From Pseudomonas mendocina (lineage in GTDB: Bacteria; Pseudomonadota; Gammaproteobacteria; Pseudomonadales; Pseudomonadaceae): a stretch of DNA of 64,000 nt. The notes beneath the pieces are model-generated. The model made no database searches. It saw nothing but the letters and a program-made list of their open reading frames with translations, and had not been told where the DNA came from. Location: contig NZ_LR134290.1 in the NCBI RefSeq assembly GCF_900636545.1, positions 3,534,001 to 3,598,000 on the forward strand, read 5' to 3'. The position numbers and the translations under genes were made by a program. Shown in pieces: positions 15,835 through 25,318 of the stretch (position 1 is its first letter; each line of letters begins with the position of its first letter).

Positions 15835-16695
15835 TCACTGCCCACCGAACAAAGCCGTCCAGTAGATGCCGGCGTCGCTCTGCGGGTCATTGGCGTAGGC
15901 AGCGCCCAACTCGCTGAACTCCGGGTTCATGATGTTGGCGCAATGCCCCGGGCTGGCCAGCCAGCCCTCGACCACCTTGGCGGTGGTGTCCAGCGCGGCG
16001 GCGATATTCTCGCCCACCTTGGTGCCTCCGTAGCCTGCCAGCTCGGCACGATCACCCGGTGTCAGGCCATCACGGCCCTGATGGGCGAAGAAATTGCCGT
16101 TGGCCATGGCTCGACTGTGGCTCTCGGCAGCGCTGCCCAATTCGGCGTTCCACACCAGTGGCGCCGTCGCGGCGAACGCCTGGTCGCCGCATTGGCGGGC
16201 CTCGGCACGGGCCGAGTTGATCTGCAACAGCAGACTCTCGCCTTCGGTCTGCCAGGTTTGCAGGCGCCCACTGAGCAGCGGCCTGGCAAGCACGATGCGC
16301 CAGTCACGATCCTGCTGGCTAACGCCAATGTCGATGAATTGCGGATCGAGCAGTACCCGGCAGAAGCTCTCGCTCAACGCCTGCATCGCCGCTTGCGCAT
16401 TGCGTGGGCCAGAGAGGGTGATGGCCTGGACGTTGACCAGTGGGTAACCGGCGGCGCTGAGCAAATCCTGCAGGTCCCCGGTACCATTGGCGGGCAGTAT
16501 CAGGCGCGGGTCATTGGTCAGCGGCGGCAGCGGTTCGGAAGCCTGCACGCCGCAACGCTGCACTTCGCTGCGATAGGCATTGATCGTCTCGATCAGCGCC
16601 AGATCCTCGCTGGCCTGGGCCGAGCCCAGCCCACCCATCAACAGCAGCGCCAGCAGGCAGCGCCGCCATCCCCATTTGTCCATTGTTGTTGTCAT
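15835..16695 (-). CDS. secreted CAP-domain (SCP/YkwD-like) protein
   Basis: 286 residues; ATG 16695 lies behind GGGAGAGG. Sec signal peptide (LLALLLMGGLGSAQA, cleavage about residue 29). The C-terminal 130 residues are a CAP domain: INSARAEARQCGD, LVWNAELGSAAESHSRAM, GENIAAALDTTAKVVEGWLASPGHCANIMN by consecutive motifs. The N-terminal half (residues 30-150) has no recognised family. CAP domains are extracellular and of varied or unknown function. Convergent with mdaB. Confidence 0.87.
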   Translation of the reverse strand: MTTTMDKWGWRRCLLALLLMGGLGSAQASEDLALIETINAYRSEVQRCGVQASEPLPPLTNDPRLILPANGTGDLQDLLSAAGYPLVNVQAITLSGPRNAQAAMQALSESFCRVLLDPQFIDIGVSQQDRDWRIVLARPLLSGRLQTWQTEGESLLLQINSARAEARQCGDQAFAATAPLVWNAELGSAAESHSRAMANGNFFAHQGRDGLTPGDRAELAGYGGTKVGENIAAALDTTAKVVEGWLASPGHCANIMNPEFSELGAAYANDPQSDAGIYWTALFGGQ

Positions 16696-16880
16696 ACAGC
16701 CCTCTCCCAACTAACGTCGTAATTCTGACGTATTTCCCGGCGCACCATCATGGCCGGTTTCCTCGTCCCTTCGAATGCCCGCGAACACTGGACTCTCCAG
16801 GCTCGGCAGGGTTCCTGCATGACGCCACTTGCCGCCATCGCACCACTGACGCAAATGCCTCACTCCGCTCGAGAACACTG

Positions 16881-17930
16881 ATGCCCGCTTACTTCACCAA
16901 GAACGAGCAACATCGACGTCTGGTCCTCAAAGCCTTGCTATGGATCACTTTGTGCGGCGGTTTGTTCTTCTCAGTGGTCAATCTGCTGCACGATAACTGG
17001 CTGCTGGCGGGCCTGGAGATAGGCTACGCCGCCGTATCGCTGTATCTGCTGACCATCCTCGAGCGAACCCGCAACCTGCAACTATTGACCGCGGCATACC
17101 TGCTGCCGTTCTTCAGCATCATGATCGTGGCGCTGGCTCAGACCCACACCACCTTCGCGGTGTTCGCCTGGATACAGTCAATTCCGATCATTTGCTATCT
17201 GCTGCTCGGTTTGCGCCTGGGCATGTATGGCTCGGTGCTGTTCGTCGGCATCGGCCTGTTCGTCTTCAGCCGGCGATTTTCATCCGAGAGTCTGCTGCAG
17301 AACGTCGAGATCATCGCCAATCTCGGCCTGGCCAGCCTGGCGGTGATGATCTTCGCCCACATCTACGAGCGCAGCCGCATTCTCAATGAAAAGCGTCTGA
17401 CCGAGCAGGCCACCACGGATGCCCTGACCGGCCTGCCGAACCGGCTTAAACTGGCCGAGGTATTCGAACGCGAACGCGCCCATGCGCTGCGCAATGGCAC
17501 CTCGCTTTCGCTGGTGTTTCTCGATATCGATCACTTCAAGCAGATCAACGATCGCTTCGGCCACGAGATCGGCGACCGTGCCCTGGCTCACTTCGCCACG
17601 GTGCTGGCGCAACGGCTGCGCATCAATGATCTGTTCTGTCGCCTGGGCGGTGAGGAATTTGCCGTGCTGCTGCCCGGCAGCACCGCGGAGCAGGCCCGCG
17701 ACATCGCGGAAAGCCTGCGCGAGCGCCTGGCAGCGGAGCCATTGGCATTCGATGACATCGCCCTGCCCATGACGCTAAGCGCCGGCGTGGCGAGCTTCAA
17801 GGCAGACGGGCAGTCCCTGCATGAGCTGATGCTGGCGGCTGACAGGCGTACCTACGCCGCCAAGCGTGCCGGTCGCAACCGGGTCATCAGCCGTGAAGGC
17901 GCCGGCGACAGCCAAGCGGCACTGGGTTGA
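16881..17930 (+). CDS. membrane-bound diguanylate cyclase
   Basis: 349 residues. About six membrane segments in residues 15-175 (an unclassified membrane sensor), then a GGDEF domain from about residue 185: TDALTGLPNR, FLDIDHFKQINDRFGHEIGD and the active-site motif RLGGEEF. The inhibitory I-site RxxD (RIND) sits five residues before GGEEF, so product feedback is expected. Makes c-di-GMP from GTP. Stop codon abuts that of the convergent hypothetical gene. Confidence 0.92.
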   Translation: MPAYFTKNEQHRRLVLKALLWITLCGGLFFSVVNLLHDNWLLAGLEIGYAAVSLYLLTILERTRNLQLLTAAYLLPFFSIMIVALAQTHTTFAVFAWIQSIPIICYLLLGLRLGMYGSVLFVGIGLFVFSRRFSSESLLQNVEIIANLGLASLAVMIFAHIYERSRILNEKRLTEQATTDALTGLPNRLKLAEVFERERAHALRNGTSLSLVFLDIDHFKQINDRFGHEIGDRALAHFATVLAQRLRINDLFCRLGGEEFAVLLPGSTAEQARDIAESLRERLAAEPLAFDDIALPMTLSAGVASFKADGQSLHELMLAADRRTYAAKRAGRNRVISREGAGDSQAALG

Positions 17931-18380
17931 TCAGGCGTAGACGCTGAGCCCGCCCTTCTCCTGCAGCCACTGGCGGTAGGTTTCCAGCGAGTCGGTCTGC
18001 TTGTCGCCATTGTGGCCGGCGATGCGCACGCTACCGTCCAGGCCGGCGTCGACCATCTTCTGTACCTGCTGCAGCAGCTTGGCAGCGTCATCGCGATCGA
18101 GCTGCGTCACGTCAGGCAACTGAATCACCGAGGGTGCGGCAGCCTGATTGCCGGCACTGCGCTGCACGGCATTGCTGGCCGGTGCCGAGCCGCCGTTCAT
18201 CGCACGCAGCAGTCCACCCTCACTACGCGCGACCACCTGCTTGGCAAAACGCCGCAGATCACCCAGCGGGTCCTGGCTGGCCTGGCTGTCGGTTTCGCCA
18301 CTGGCGGTGCTGGAACGATTGTTTGCCTGGCTGCCGTAGTAGCTGAGCATGGCAGGTATGCTGTTGTTGATGCTGGTCAT
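17931..18380 (-). CDS. hypothetical protein
   Basis: 149 residues; ATG 18380 has GGGAGG five bases upstream. Starts MTSINNSIPAMLSYYGSQAN, followed by a Ser/Ala/Gln-rich low-complexity region (about 15-85) and a more structured C terminus with LDRDDAAKLLQQVQKMVDAG and TYRQWLQEKGG. No signal peptide and no membrane segment. I do not recognise a family. The flexible N terminus is reminiscent of secretion-substrate or flagellar-associated proteins, but that is speculation. Confidence 0.75.
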   Translation of the reverse strand: MTSINNSIPAMLSYYGSQANNRSSTASGETDSQASQDPLGDLRRFAKQVVARSEGGLLRAMNGGSAPASNAVQRSAGNQAAAPSVIQLPDVTQLDRDDAAKLLQQVQKMVDAGLDGSVRIAGHNGDKQTDSLETYRQWLQEKGGLSVYA

Positions 18381-18479
18381 ATGGCCTCCCGCCAAATGCA
18401 TTCGCCACAGGCAAAGCAGGTTTCGGGCCAGCCTTGCAAGCCAGTGATCATGGGTTCTTCAGCATTCTCGGCGGCACTT

Positions 18480-18504
18480 GCTTGCCAGCTTGAGGCAAGC
18501 TTTT
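18480..18504 (+). other. hairpin with T run in 277-base intergenic region
   Basis: GCTTGCC-AGCTTGA-GGCAAGC followed by TTTT on the plus strand. It lies between the divergent hypothetical and lipoprotein genes, where no plus-strand transcript is known to end. A terminator for an unannotated short RNA or a leader element are both possible; the surrounding bases repeat GCTTGCC/GGCAAGC variants. Confidence 0.3.
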
Positions 18505-18657
18505 GCCAGGCAAGCTGTGATCGCCATCATTCCAACGATGGCTGCTTGACGCTAACATGCCGCCGCGCCGAAGGATGGCAAGGGATAGCGCTCAGGCGGA
18601 AACCAGCGACCACCGACGGATATCCGCTTTTTCAGCAATACGCCAAGGATGCTCCAG

Positions 18658-19260
18658 ATGTTCAAAGCACACTTTCTCGCAGCCGGCCTTGTCAGCATGG
18701 CGCTGACCGGCTGCGTCTCGTTCACCCCGGCGGGGCCAATCTCCCCTCCCAGTCAGATCGTCGAGCGGTCCTTGCCAGGCAGCGCCATGATCAAGGACGT
18801 GAAAGTCACCGACCAACGTCTCGACGAACAGACCCGCCGCAACATCGGCAATCAGCTGACCGCCCAGATCAGCCAGCACGTCGAGAAAGGCGAATACTTC
18901 CGGCGCGTGATCAGCTTCCCGGCCAAGCTGAATGAGCAGGACGTTCAACTGCAGTTCGACTTTTCCTCTCTGCAGGGCAAGCGTACGCCTCACCCCGGCT
19001 ACTTCCCGGGCGCACTGCTGACGCTGACGATCTGGATCTGGGTCAACGGGCCGATCTACGTCGACAAGTATGACCTGGCTGCCGAACTGCAGATTCTCGA
19101 CAGCGAGGGCAAGCAACTGGCCCTTTCCCAGAAGAAGCTGGTAGTAGACAAGAACACCGGCCTCTGGGACTACGACTACATGTTCCCCTCTGGCGGACAG
19201 CAGTTGACCGAGCTGGTCGAGCAACTGCTGCAGGACGGCACCGCACAACTGACTCACTGA
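18658..19260 (+). CDS. putative lipoprotein
   Basis: 200 residues; ATG 18658 is preceded by AAGGA at seven bases. Lipoprotein signal with lipobox LTGC (Cys 19). The mature part has VTDQRLDEQTRRNIGNQL and a hydrophobic patch GALLTLTIWIWVNGPIYVDKYD near the middle. No known family recognised. It is followed 13 bases later by a second lipoprotein with similar topology, so the two are co-transcribed and probably act together in the envelope. Confidence 0.82.
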   Translation: MFKAHFLAAGLVSMALTGCVSFTPAGPISPPSQIVERSLPGSAMIKDVKVTDQRLDEQTRRNIGNQLTAQISQHVEKGEYFRRVISFPAKLNEQDVQLQFDFSSLQGKRTPHPGYFPGALLTLTIWIWVNGPIYVDKYDLAAELQILDSEGKQLALSQKKLVVDKNTGLWDYDYMFPSGGQQLTELVEQLLQDGTAQLTH

Positions 19261-19273
19261 AAAGGACTTTCCC

Positions 19274-19852
19274 ATGAAGAAACTCTTCACACTGATGCTG
19301 CTGATCGCATCGGCCAGCCTGCAGGGCTGCATGACCTACTCGCACAACTCGTTGCAGAAGGTCGATCAATGGCCGCTGGCCTCACCGGAACAGGACAAAC
19401 CGAGCGTTTATCTCAAGGTTCACGGTGAATATCAGGTCAACGACAACCCGCGCGTGAGCAATGCCGACGTGGCCAAGCTGGAGCAGGTCATCGCCAAGAC
19501 CCTCAGCGAGAGCGGGCGCTTTTCACGCGTGACCACCGAACAGGAAGAATCCGACCTGTATATGACGGTGACCCTGCGCAATCACGAAACCGGCAACATG
19601 GGCCTGGCCATGCTGACCGGGGCAACCTTGTTCCTGATCCCCGGTGCCTTCGACAACACCCTGACGATGGACATGGTCGTGCGTGACCAAGACGGCAACA
19701 AACGTGGCGTCGCCCAGCGCCAGGAGTCCCTGACGACCTGGATGCACCTGTTGCTGATCTTCGCCGTGCCCTTCCAGGACCGCAGCGACAAACTGCTCAC
19801 CGAGCTGACGCAGAGCACGCTGCAGCAAGCCGTCGACAAGCAGTTGCTTTGA
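19274..19852 (+). CDS. putative lipoprotein, second of a pair
   Basis: 192 residues with signal MKKLFTLMLLIASASLQGC (lipobox Cys 19). The mature protein shows VSNADVAKLEQVIAKTLSESGRFSRVT, an arrangement like envelope-stress lipoproteins that assemble a short N-terminal domain, and a hydrophobic loop NMGLAMLTGATLFLIPGAF. It shares the plan of the upstream gene (lipobox, central hydrophobic patch, C-terminal amphipathic helix), suggesting distant paralogy. Function unknown. Confidence 0.8.
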   Translation: MKKLFTLMLLIASASLQGCMTYSHNSLQKVDQWPLASPEQDKPSVYLKVHGEYQVNDNPRVSNADVAKLEQVIAKTLSESGRFSRVTTEQEESDLYMTVTLRNHETGNMGLAMLTGATLFLIPGAFDNTLTMDMVVRDQDGNKRGVAQRQESLTTWMHLLLIFAVPFQDRSDKLLTELTQSTLQQAVDKQLL

Positions 19853-19949
19853 GCGACCAGCGCGCGTGGCGCACCCTGCGTCGCGCGCCCGTTTGATTGT
19901 CGAAGCGATTGCGCTAGGCTCTGCACCTCTATCGATAGGAGGTACTCCC

Positions 19950-20231
19950 ATGGCCCGCGCCACTGCCCGCCACATCCTGGTTGCCAGCGAAGACAAGTGC
20001 AACGAACTGAAATCCGCCATCGAGGGCGGTGCCGATTTCGCCCAACTGGCCAAAGACAACTCCACCTGCCCGTCCGGCCGTAGCGGCGGCGACCTGGGTT
20101 CCTTCGGCCCGGGTCAGATGGTCAAGGAATTCGACACCGTGGTATTCAGCGCACCGGTCGGCGTGGTGCAAGGCCCGGTCAAGACCCAGTTCGGCTATCA
20201 CCTGCTGGAAGTCACCAGCCGCCAGGACTGA
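19950..20231 (+). CDS. ppiC: parvulin-type peptidyl-prolyl cis-trans isomerase
   Basis: 93 residues, a single rotamase domain as in E. coli PpiC (Par10). A strong AGGAGGT precedes ATG 19950. Motifs ARHILV, CPSGRSGGDLGSFGPGQMV and FGYHLLEV cover the fold and catalytic pocket. No signal peptide, so cytoplasmic. Catalyses cis-trans isomerisation of Xaa-Pro bonds. Confidence 0.95.
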   Translation: MARATARHILVASEDKCNELKSAIEGGADFAQLAKDNSTCPSGRSGGDLGSFGPGQMVKEFDTVVFSAPVGVVQGPVKTQFGYHLLEVTSRQD

Positions 20232-20243
20232 CCCTCAGCAATG

Positions 20244-20268
20244 GAGGAGCCAGCGACTGAGGCTCCTC
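20244..20268 (+). terminator. terminator behind ppiC
   Basis: GAGGAGCC-AGCGACTGA-GGCTCCTC, 8-bp stem followed by TCTTG. Located 12 bases behind the ppiC stop. Confidence 0.55.
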
Positions 20269-20314
20269 TCTTGCCCCAAGCCTTTTCAGTCCACCGTAGT
20301 AGGGCTCTGGGTTT

Positions 20315-21844
20315 ATGAAACGCGGCACTCGGCTCACTTCCATCCTGCTGGTGTTCATCTGCCTCTCGCTGGCCTTACTGACGGCCTGGCAGATCTGGTT
20401 TTCCCGCGAGCGCGCGCTACACGAACTGAACGTGGCCAACCTCAACCTGGCCCAAGCCCTGGACAACTACAGCGAAGGGGTCATTCGCCAATCCGAGCTG
20501 GTACTGGTGGATCTGGCGGAGCGCCTGGAACAGGAAGGCAAGGGTCGGGCACACCTCGACCGCCTGCAGAAGGTCGTACAGGAACAAAGCCGCGTCCTCA
20601 AACTGGCCAGCACCATCATCATCTATGACGCTCAGGGCGACCGTTTGCTGGTATCCCGGGGTGACATCAACGCACGTCCCAACGCCGCCGACCGCGTGTT
20701 CTTCATCCATCACCGCGACAATCCCTCTACCGAGACCTTCATCGGCCCCACCATCAATAGCCGACTGGCGCACGAATGGGTATTCACCGTCAGCCGGCGC
20801 CTGAACGACGCCGACGGCAATTTCTCCGGCGTGGTCGCCATCACGCTGAGCGTGGAGCATTTCCTCCATCTGTTCGGCAGCCTCGACCTGGGCAAGCAAG
20901 GGGCGATGAGCCTGTCCACCAGCGACGGCATCCTATTGTTTCGCCAGCCCTTCCGCGAGCAGGACGTGGGGCTGGACTGGTCGAACTCACCGATCTTCCA
21001 GCAACTGCGCGAACGCAACCATACGATTGCCTCGCAGACCTCGCGCCTGGATGGCGTCGAACGCCTGTACGCCTTCCGGCGCAACAGCAATCTGCCGCTG
21101 ATCACCGTGGTCGCCCTCGGCCGCGATGAAGCGCTGACGGCCTGGCGCCGTGACGCCCGGCTGTTCGCCACGGTGGTCCTGATCCTGCTGCTCGCCGTCA
21201 GCATCATCGGGCAGCGTCTGCTGGTCGATGTTCGCCGCCGTTCACGTGCCGAACGCCAGCTGCTCAGTGCTCGGGAAGAGCTGCTCGATGCCAACGCACG
21301 CCTGGAAGTACTGGCCTCGCAGGATGCCTTGACCGGCCTGGCTAACCGCCGCAGTTTCGACCAGGCGCTGGAAGTGGAGATTCGCCGCGCGCAGCGACGC
21401 GGCTCGTGCCTGGCGCTGATGCTGCTCGATGTCGACCTGTTCAAGCGCTACAACGATCACTACGGCCACCTGGCCGGCGACGAATGCCTGCGCAGCGTCG
21501 CCGAAGTCCTCAAGCGATGCGTGCGGCGCCCCGGCGATCTGGCGGCGCGCTACGGCGGCGAAGAGCTGGTGGTGATCCTGCCGAATACCGATGGCGAAGG
21601 CGCCGAAGCCGTCGCCATCGGCTTCATGGAAAGCCTCGCTCAGTGCAACCTGCCGCATCAGGGCAGCCCATTTCAGAGGATCACGGCGAGTGTCGGTGTG
21701 GCCATCCTGATGCCCGACACGCAAGACAGTGCCAAGCTGGCCATGAAGCTGATCGAGGCCGCGGACCAGGCTCTCTATCGGGCCAAGGCCAATGGCCGTA
21801 ACCGTCTGGAACGAGCCGAGCTGCAATGCGCTGAGCAAGGGTGA
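20315..21844 (+). CDS. diguanylate cyclase with periplasmic Cache-type sensor
   Basis: 509 residues. Membrane segment 1 (about 10-28), periplasmic double-Cache-like region (about 30-285; RVFFIHHRDNPSTETFIGP is typical of the PDC fold), membrane segment 2 (about 290-308), coiled linker, then GGDEF from about 335: QDALTGLANRRSFD, LLDVDLFKRYNDHYGH and active-site YGGEEL. The final Phe of GGEEF is Leu, a tolerated but less common variant. The I-site RxxD (RPGD) is present. Likely an active c-di-GMP synthase responding to a small external ligand. Confidence 0.9.
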   Translation: MKRGTRLTSILLVFICLSLALLTAWQIWFSRERALHELNVANLNLAQALDNYSEGVIRQSELVLVDLAERLEQEGKGRAHLDRLQKVVQEQSRVLKLASTIIIYDAQGDRLLVSRGDINARPNAADRVFFIHHRDNPSTETFIGPTINSRLAHEWVFTVSRRLNDADGNFSGVVAITLSVEHFLHLFGSLDLGKQGAMSLSTSDGILLFRQPFREQDVGLDWSNSPIFQQLRERNHTIASQTSRLDGVERLYAFRRNSNLPLITVVALGRDEALTAWRRDARLFATVVLILLLAVSIIGQRLLVDVRRRSRAERQLLSAREELLDANARLEVLASQDALTGLANRRSFDQALEVEIRRAQRRGSCLALMLLDVDLFKRYNDHYGHLAGDECLRSVAEVLKRCVRRPGDLAARYGGEELVVILPNTDGEGAEAVAIGFMESLAQCNLPHQGSPFQRITASVGVAILMPDTQDSAKLAMKLIEAADQALYRAKANGRNRLERAELQCAEQG

Positions 21845-21904
21845 CAAGTCCGCCGAAGCGGTTCAGCATCACCATGAACTGTCAGCCCTGGATGATCGGT
21901 CACA

Positions 21905-22444
21905 ATGAGCAACGGTACCCCACACCCTTTGCAGCAACTCGCCCAGAACCTGCTTGGCAAACCCCTGCATGAACTGGAGCCGGAAGAAACCCACGTTCTC
22001 GAGCGAATCCGCCAGCGCCGCCCCATCAGCCGTGATGCCGCCGACGCGTCGGATGAAGAGTCGAGCTTCGGCGAACGCCTGTCGGACAAGGTCGCTGCGG
22101 TCGGCGGTTCCTGGACTTTCATCATCTGCTTCTCGCTGACCATGCTCGGCTGGATGCTGATCAACACCGACGTGCTGTCGCACTTCGGCATGGCCTTCGA
22201 CCCCTACCCCTACATCTTCCTCAACCTGATGCTATCGACCCTGGCAGCGATCCAGGCGCCGATCATCATGATGAGCCAGAACCGCCAGGCGGCGAAGGAC
22301 CGCCTCGCAGCGCGACTGGACTTCGAAGTGAACCTGCGTGCGGAGCTGGAAATCATGCGCCTGCATGAAAAGATCGATCAGAAAATCCAGCAGCGCCTGG
22401 ATCAGATCCTCGAGCGCCTGCCAGAGAAACGCCCGGAAGCCTGA
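21905..22444 (+). CDS. DUF1003 inner-membrane protein
   Basis: 179 residues. A conserved DUF1003 core with two membrane segments (about residues 77-97, WTFIICFSLTMLGWMLINT, and 108-128, PYIFLNLMLSTLAAIQAPII) followed by MMSQNRQAAKDRLAARLDFEVNLRAE, the family signature, and a C-terminal amphipathic helix. The cytoplasmic N terminus is charged. Function unknown across the family. Probably its own transcript, 60 bases behind the diguanylate cyclase. Confidence 0.88.
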   Translation: MSNGTPHPLQQLAQNLLGKPLHELEPEETHVLERIRQRRPISRDAADASDEESSFGERLSDKVAAVGGSWTFIICFSLTMLGWMLINTDVLSHFGMAFDPYPYIFLNLMLSTLAAIQAPIIMMSQNRQAAKDRLAARLDFEVNLRAELEIMRLHEKIDQKIQQRLDQILERLPEKRPEA

Positions 22445-22456
22445 CCCTGACTCGCG

Positions 22457-23350
22457 TCAGACCGCGCCCGGCGTACGCTGGCGCCAGCTGTCGAGCAGGC
22501 GCCCGCCCCACACGTTGATCAGCAGCCCGGCCATCACCAGTGCTGCACCGACCATCTGCAGAGCGCCAAGACGTTCGCCCAGCAGTAACGCCGAGGAACT
22601 GATGCCCACCACCGGCACCAGCAGCGAGAACGGCGCCACCTGGCTGGCCGGGTAGCGCGACAGCAGCCGGCTCCACAAGCCATAACCGAGAATGGTCGCG
22701 CCGAATGCCAGGTAGGCCAGCACCAGCATCGAATCCAGGCCTAGCGTGCGCAACGACTGGCTGATCAACTCCGGCCCCTCCAGCCACAGCGACAGGGCCA
22801 GGAACGGCAAAGGCGGAATCAGGCTGCCCCAGACCACCAGGCCGACCAGATTGACCTTGCCCAATTTGCGCGTCACCACGTTGCCCAGCGCCCACATCGA
22901 CGCCGCCGCGATGGTCAGGGCAAAACCGGCCAGGGTCATCGCCTGCCCACCCTGCAGACCGATCAGAACCAGGCCACTGGCCGCCACCAGCAAGCCGAAC
23001 AGGTTGCTGCCTCGCAGCCGCTCGCCGAGAAACAGCGCGGCGAAGAACAGGGTGAAGAAGGCTTGCGACTGCAGCACCAGCGACGCCAGGCCCGCCGGCA
23101 TGCCAACGTACATGGCATAGAACAGGAAGGCGAACTGCCCCAGCGAGATGGTCATGCCGTAGGCCAGCATCCAGCGCAGCGGCACCTGCGGCCGACGCAC
23201 GAAGAGAATCGCCGGAAAGGCCGCGAGGAGAAAACGCAGGGCGCCCATCAGCATCGGCGGCATGCCATGCAGGCCGACCTTGATCACCACGAAGTTCAGC
23301 CCCCAGACGACGATCACCAGCAGCGCCAGCAGTAGATCCTTGGGTGTCAT
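22457..23350 (-). CDS. eamA: EamA-type exporter (O-acetylserine/cysteine)
   Basis: 297 residues with ten membrane segments in two EamA repeats. Similarity to E. coli EamA is evident along the chain: LLALLVIVVWGLNFVVIKVG, YGMTISLGQFAFLF, GMPAGLASLVLQSQAFFT and VAPFSLLVPVVG. E. coli EamA exports cysteine-pathway metabolites; that role is inferred here. Start set at ATG 23350, matching the family N terminus; the longer frame to 23437 adds a soluble, unconserved segment. Confidence 0.88.
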   Translation of the reverse strand: MTPKDLLLALLVIVVWGLNFVVIKVGLHGMPPMLMGALRFLLAAFPAILFVRRPQVPLRWMLAYGMTISLGQFAFLFYAMYVGMPAGLASLVLQSQAFFTLFFAALFLGERLRGSNLFGLLVAASGLVLIGLQGGQAMTLAGFALTIAAASMWALGNVVTRKLGKVNLVGLVVWGSLIPPLPFLALSLWLEGPELISQSLRTLGLDSMLVLAYLAFGATILGYGLWSRLLSRYPASQVAPFSLLVPVVGISSSALLLGERLGALQMVGAALVMAGLLINVWGGRLLDSWRQRTPGAV

Positions 23351-23490
23351 GGGGTACGAGCCTCGCCTTGAATGAGCAGGCATTAGAGCAGCCTCGCTCA
23401 AACGCAGACAGACACAGAGGCCGTGGAAAAAAGCCACACAGCCACACGCGGCTGCTACCCTGCGCGCTTCAGTGCCGTTACGCCAAGCCC

Positions 23491-24225
23491 ATGACCCTGC
23501 ACGATTTCCTCTTGTTCGCCCTGCCGGCGGTGTTTCTCACTGGCCTGTCAAAGGGCGGTTTCGGCGGTGCCCTGGGCGGCATCGCCGTACCGCTGCTGGC
23601 ACTGGCCACTTCGCCGAAACAGGCCGTGGCGGTGATGCTGCCGATTCTCTGCCTGGCCGATGTAGTCGGACTGAAGGCCTACTGGGGCAAGTGGGATATA
23701 GCCAACCTCAAGGTCATGCTACCGGGTGCCGTGATCGGTATCGGCATCGGTTCGCTGACCTTCGGCTTCTTCGACGAACGTGCCATTGGCCTGCTGATCG
23801 GCGCCATCGCCATCGTTTTCGTCGGTCTTGGGTTTCTGGCTAGCAACCAGGCGCCACGCCCACTGCACAAGGGGCGCGGCACGTTGCTGTCGAGCCTGGC
23901 GGGCTTCACCAGCTTCGTTGCCCATGCGGGCGGGCCGCCGGTGATGATGCACCTGTTGCCACAGCAGTTGGACAAGGTGCGCTTCGTCGCCACCATCAAC
24001 CTGTTCTTCCTGCTGACCAACGCCGCCAAACTGGTCCCCTACGCCGCGCTGGGTCAGTTCACTGGTGAGAACCTTCTGCTCAGCCTGATGCTCGCACCCA
24101 TCGTACCGCTGGGGGTATGGAGCGGGCTGTGGCTGCAGTCACGCGTCAACCACCTGTGGTTCTACCGCATCGCACGGCTGGGCATTCTGCTGGCTGGGGT
24201 GCAACTGATCTGGCGCTACCTGTAA
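23491..24225 (+). CDS. TauE/SafE family sulfite/anion exporter
   Basis: 244 residues, about eight membrane segments. The family signature is seen at FLTGLSKGGFGGALGGIAVPL near the N terminus and as its internal repeat FTSFVAHAGGPPVMMHLLP near the middle. Members export sulfite or sulfoacetate-like anions. Divergent from eamA, which also relates to sulfur metabolites, but a functional link is only suggestive. Confidence 0.88.
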   Translation: MTLHDFLLFALPAVFLTGLSKGGFGGALGGIAVPLLALATSPKQAVAVMLPILCLADVVGLKAYWGKWDIANLKVMLPGAVIGIGIGSLTFGFFDERAIGLLIGAIAIVFVGLGFLASNQAPRPLHKGRGTLLSSLAGFTSFVAHAGGPPVMMHLLPQQLDKVRFVATINLFFLLTNAAKLVPYAALGQFTGENLLLSLMLAPIVPLGVWSGLWLQSRVNHLWFYRIARLGILLAGVQLIWRYL

Positions 24226-24235
24226 ACACCACTTC

Positions 24236-24256
24236 GTAGAGTGCACCATGCGCACC
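24236..24256 (+). repeat. short palindromic repeat, family GTAGGGTGCGCC-AY-GCGCACC
   Basis: Sequence GTAGAGTGCACCATGCGCACC in the 52-base gap between convergent genes. It matches other intergenic copies at 53576-53596, about 19862-19880 (inverse) and a shortened form at 30828-30846. Confidence 0.5.
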
Positions 24257-24277
24257 GGCACTTCCTGACACGCCAGA

Positions 24278-25318
24278 TCAGGGCTCGGCCACGCGCCATA
24301 ACTCGGGCCACTCGCCCGGATTGCGCGCGGCACAGCGGCCAAGAAAATTGAGCGAGGCCAGTTGAAAACGCTCACCATCGAAGCGCCAGCTGCCCGATTC
24401 ACCGCAATCGGCAATCCCTCGTCCCTTGTACAGGTAACCCAGCTCGCCGGTGTCGGGGTTGTAGCTCACCCAGCCAGACAACGCGCCAAGGTCCAGCGGC
24501 GGCGGCTCGAGCTGCAGATCACGCTCGGCGTACGGCGCCTGGCGGCCAACGCGATACACCGCAAAATCGCAGTTGTAGGCGGCACACCAGGTTCGGATGA
24601 TGACCAGCGCCTCGCGATCATTGAGCGCAAAGGCTTCGGCCTCGGGCTCGCTGCTCATGTCTTCTTCGAACCACTGGCTACGAGTCGCGGCCATCACCTG
24701 CTCAGCGATATCACGCTGCTCCACTTCGCTCAGCGGGGTGACGCCAGGATAGGCACGCAGACGCGGCGCCTGTGGCACAGCGGGCACCTCGCTGTCCGGT
24801 CGTGAGCCGGGACGATAAAGGGCGCTGCGGCTGTCCACCCGCCCCTGCACGGCATCCATCAGCAGCAAGGCCGCGGAAAGACCGCTGAGCGAAACCACCG
24901 CCTCGTAATCGCGCTCCCCTTCCATACGCAACTGCACGCCGTTACGCAACTCGGCCAGCACGGCCTGAGCATCGGTGCCCTCGGCCACCAGCGTGGTTTC
25001 ACCCTGGTTTTCTATCGGGTGCAGGCGATCGGCAGTGGACAGAGCTCGGCCATCGAGCCGCAGCGGCGCATAGCCGTCTTGCTCGGCATCGTGCAGTGAC
25101 AGTCTTAGCGGCGCCTGAGCACCGGCCGCACGCTCGAGCTGAAGGCTGAAAGACGAGTAACCGAAACTTTCCGGGGCGCTCAATGCCTGGCATCCGCGCA
25201 GGTTGTCGCAAGCAACGACCCAATCCTTGATTTCCCGGTACAGCGGCACCTGCTCGGGCGCCGCCTGAGTGATTCCCGCAACCAGCAGCAGAGCGCTAAG
25301 CAAGACCCGACGCGACAT
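24278..25318 (-). CDS. DUF1176 domain periplasmic protein
   Basis: 346 residues; ATG 25318 has AAGGAG eight bases upstream. Sec signal (MSRRVLLSALLLVAGITQA). The mature protein matches DUF1176: YREIKDWVVACDNLRGCQAL near the N terminus, paired cysteines in TWCAAYNCDFAVYRVG and DCGESGSWRFDGERFQL near the C terminus. Four or more cysteines suggest disulfides in the periplasm. Function unknown. Confidence 0.87.
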   Translation of the reverse strand: MSRRVLLSALLLVAGITQAAPEQVPLYREIKDWVVACDNLRGCQALSAPESFGYSSFSLQLERAAGAQAPLRLSLHDAEQDGYAPLRLDGRALSTADRLHPIENQGETTLVAEGTDAQAVLAELRNGVQLRMEGERDYEAVVSLSGLSAALLLMDAVQGRVDSRSALYRPGSRPDSEVPAVPQAPRLRAYPGVTPLSEVEQRDIAEQVMAATRSQWFEEDMSSEPEAEAFALNDREALVIIRTWCAAYNCDFAVYRVGRQAPYAERDLQLEPPPLDLGALSGWVSYNPDTGELGYLYKGRGIADCGESGSWRFDGERFQLASLNFLGRCAARNPGEWPELWRVAEP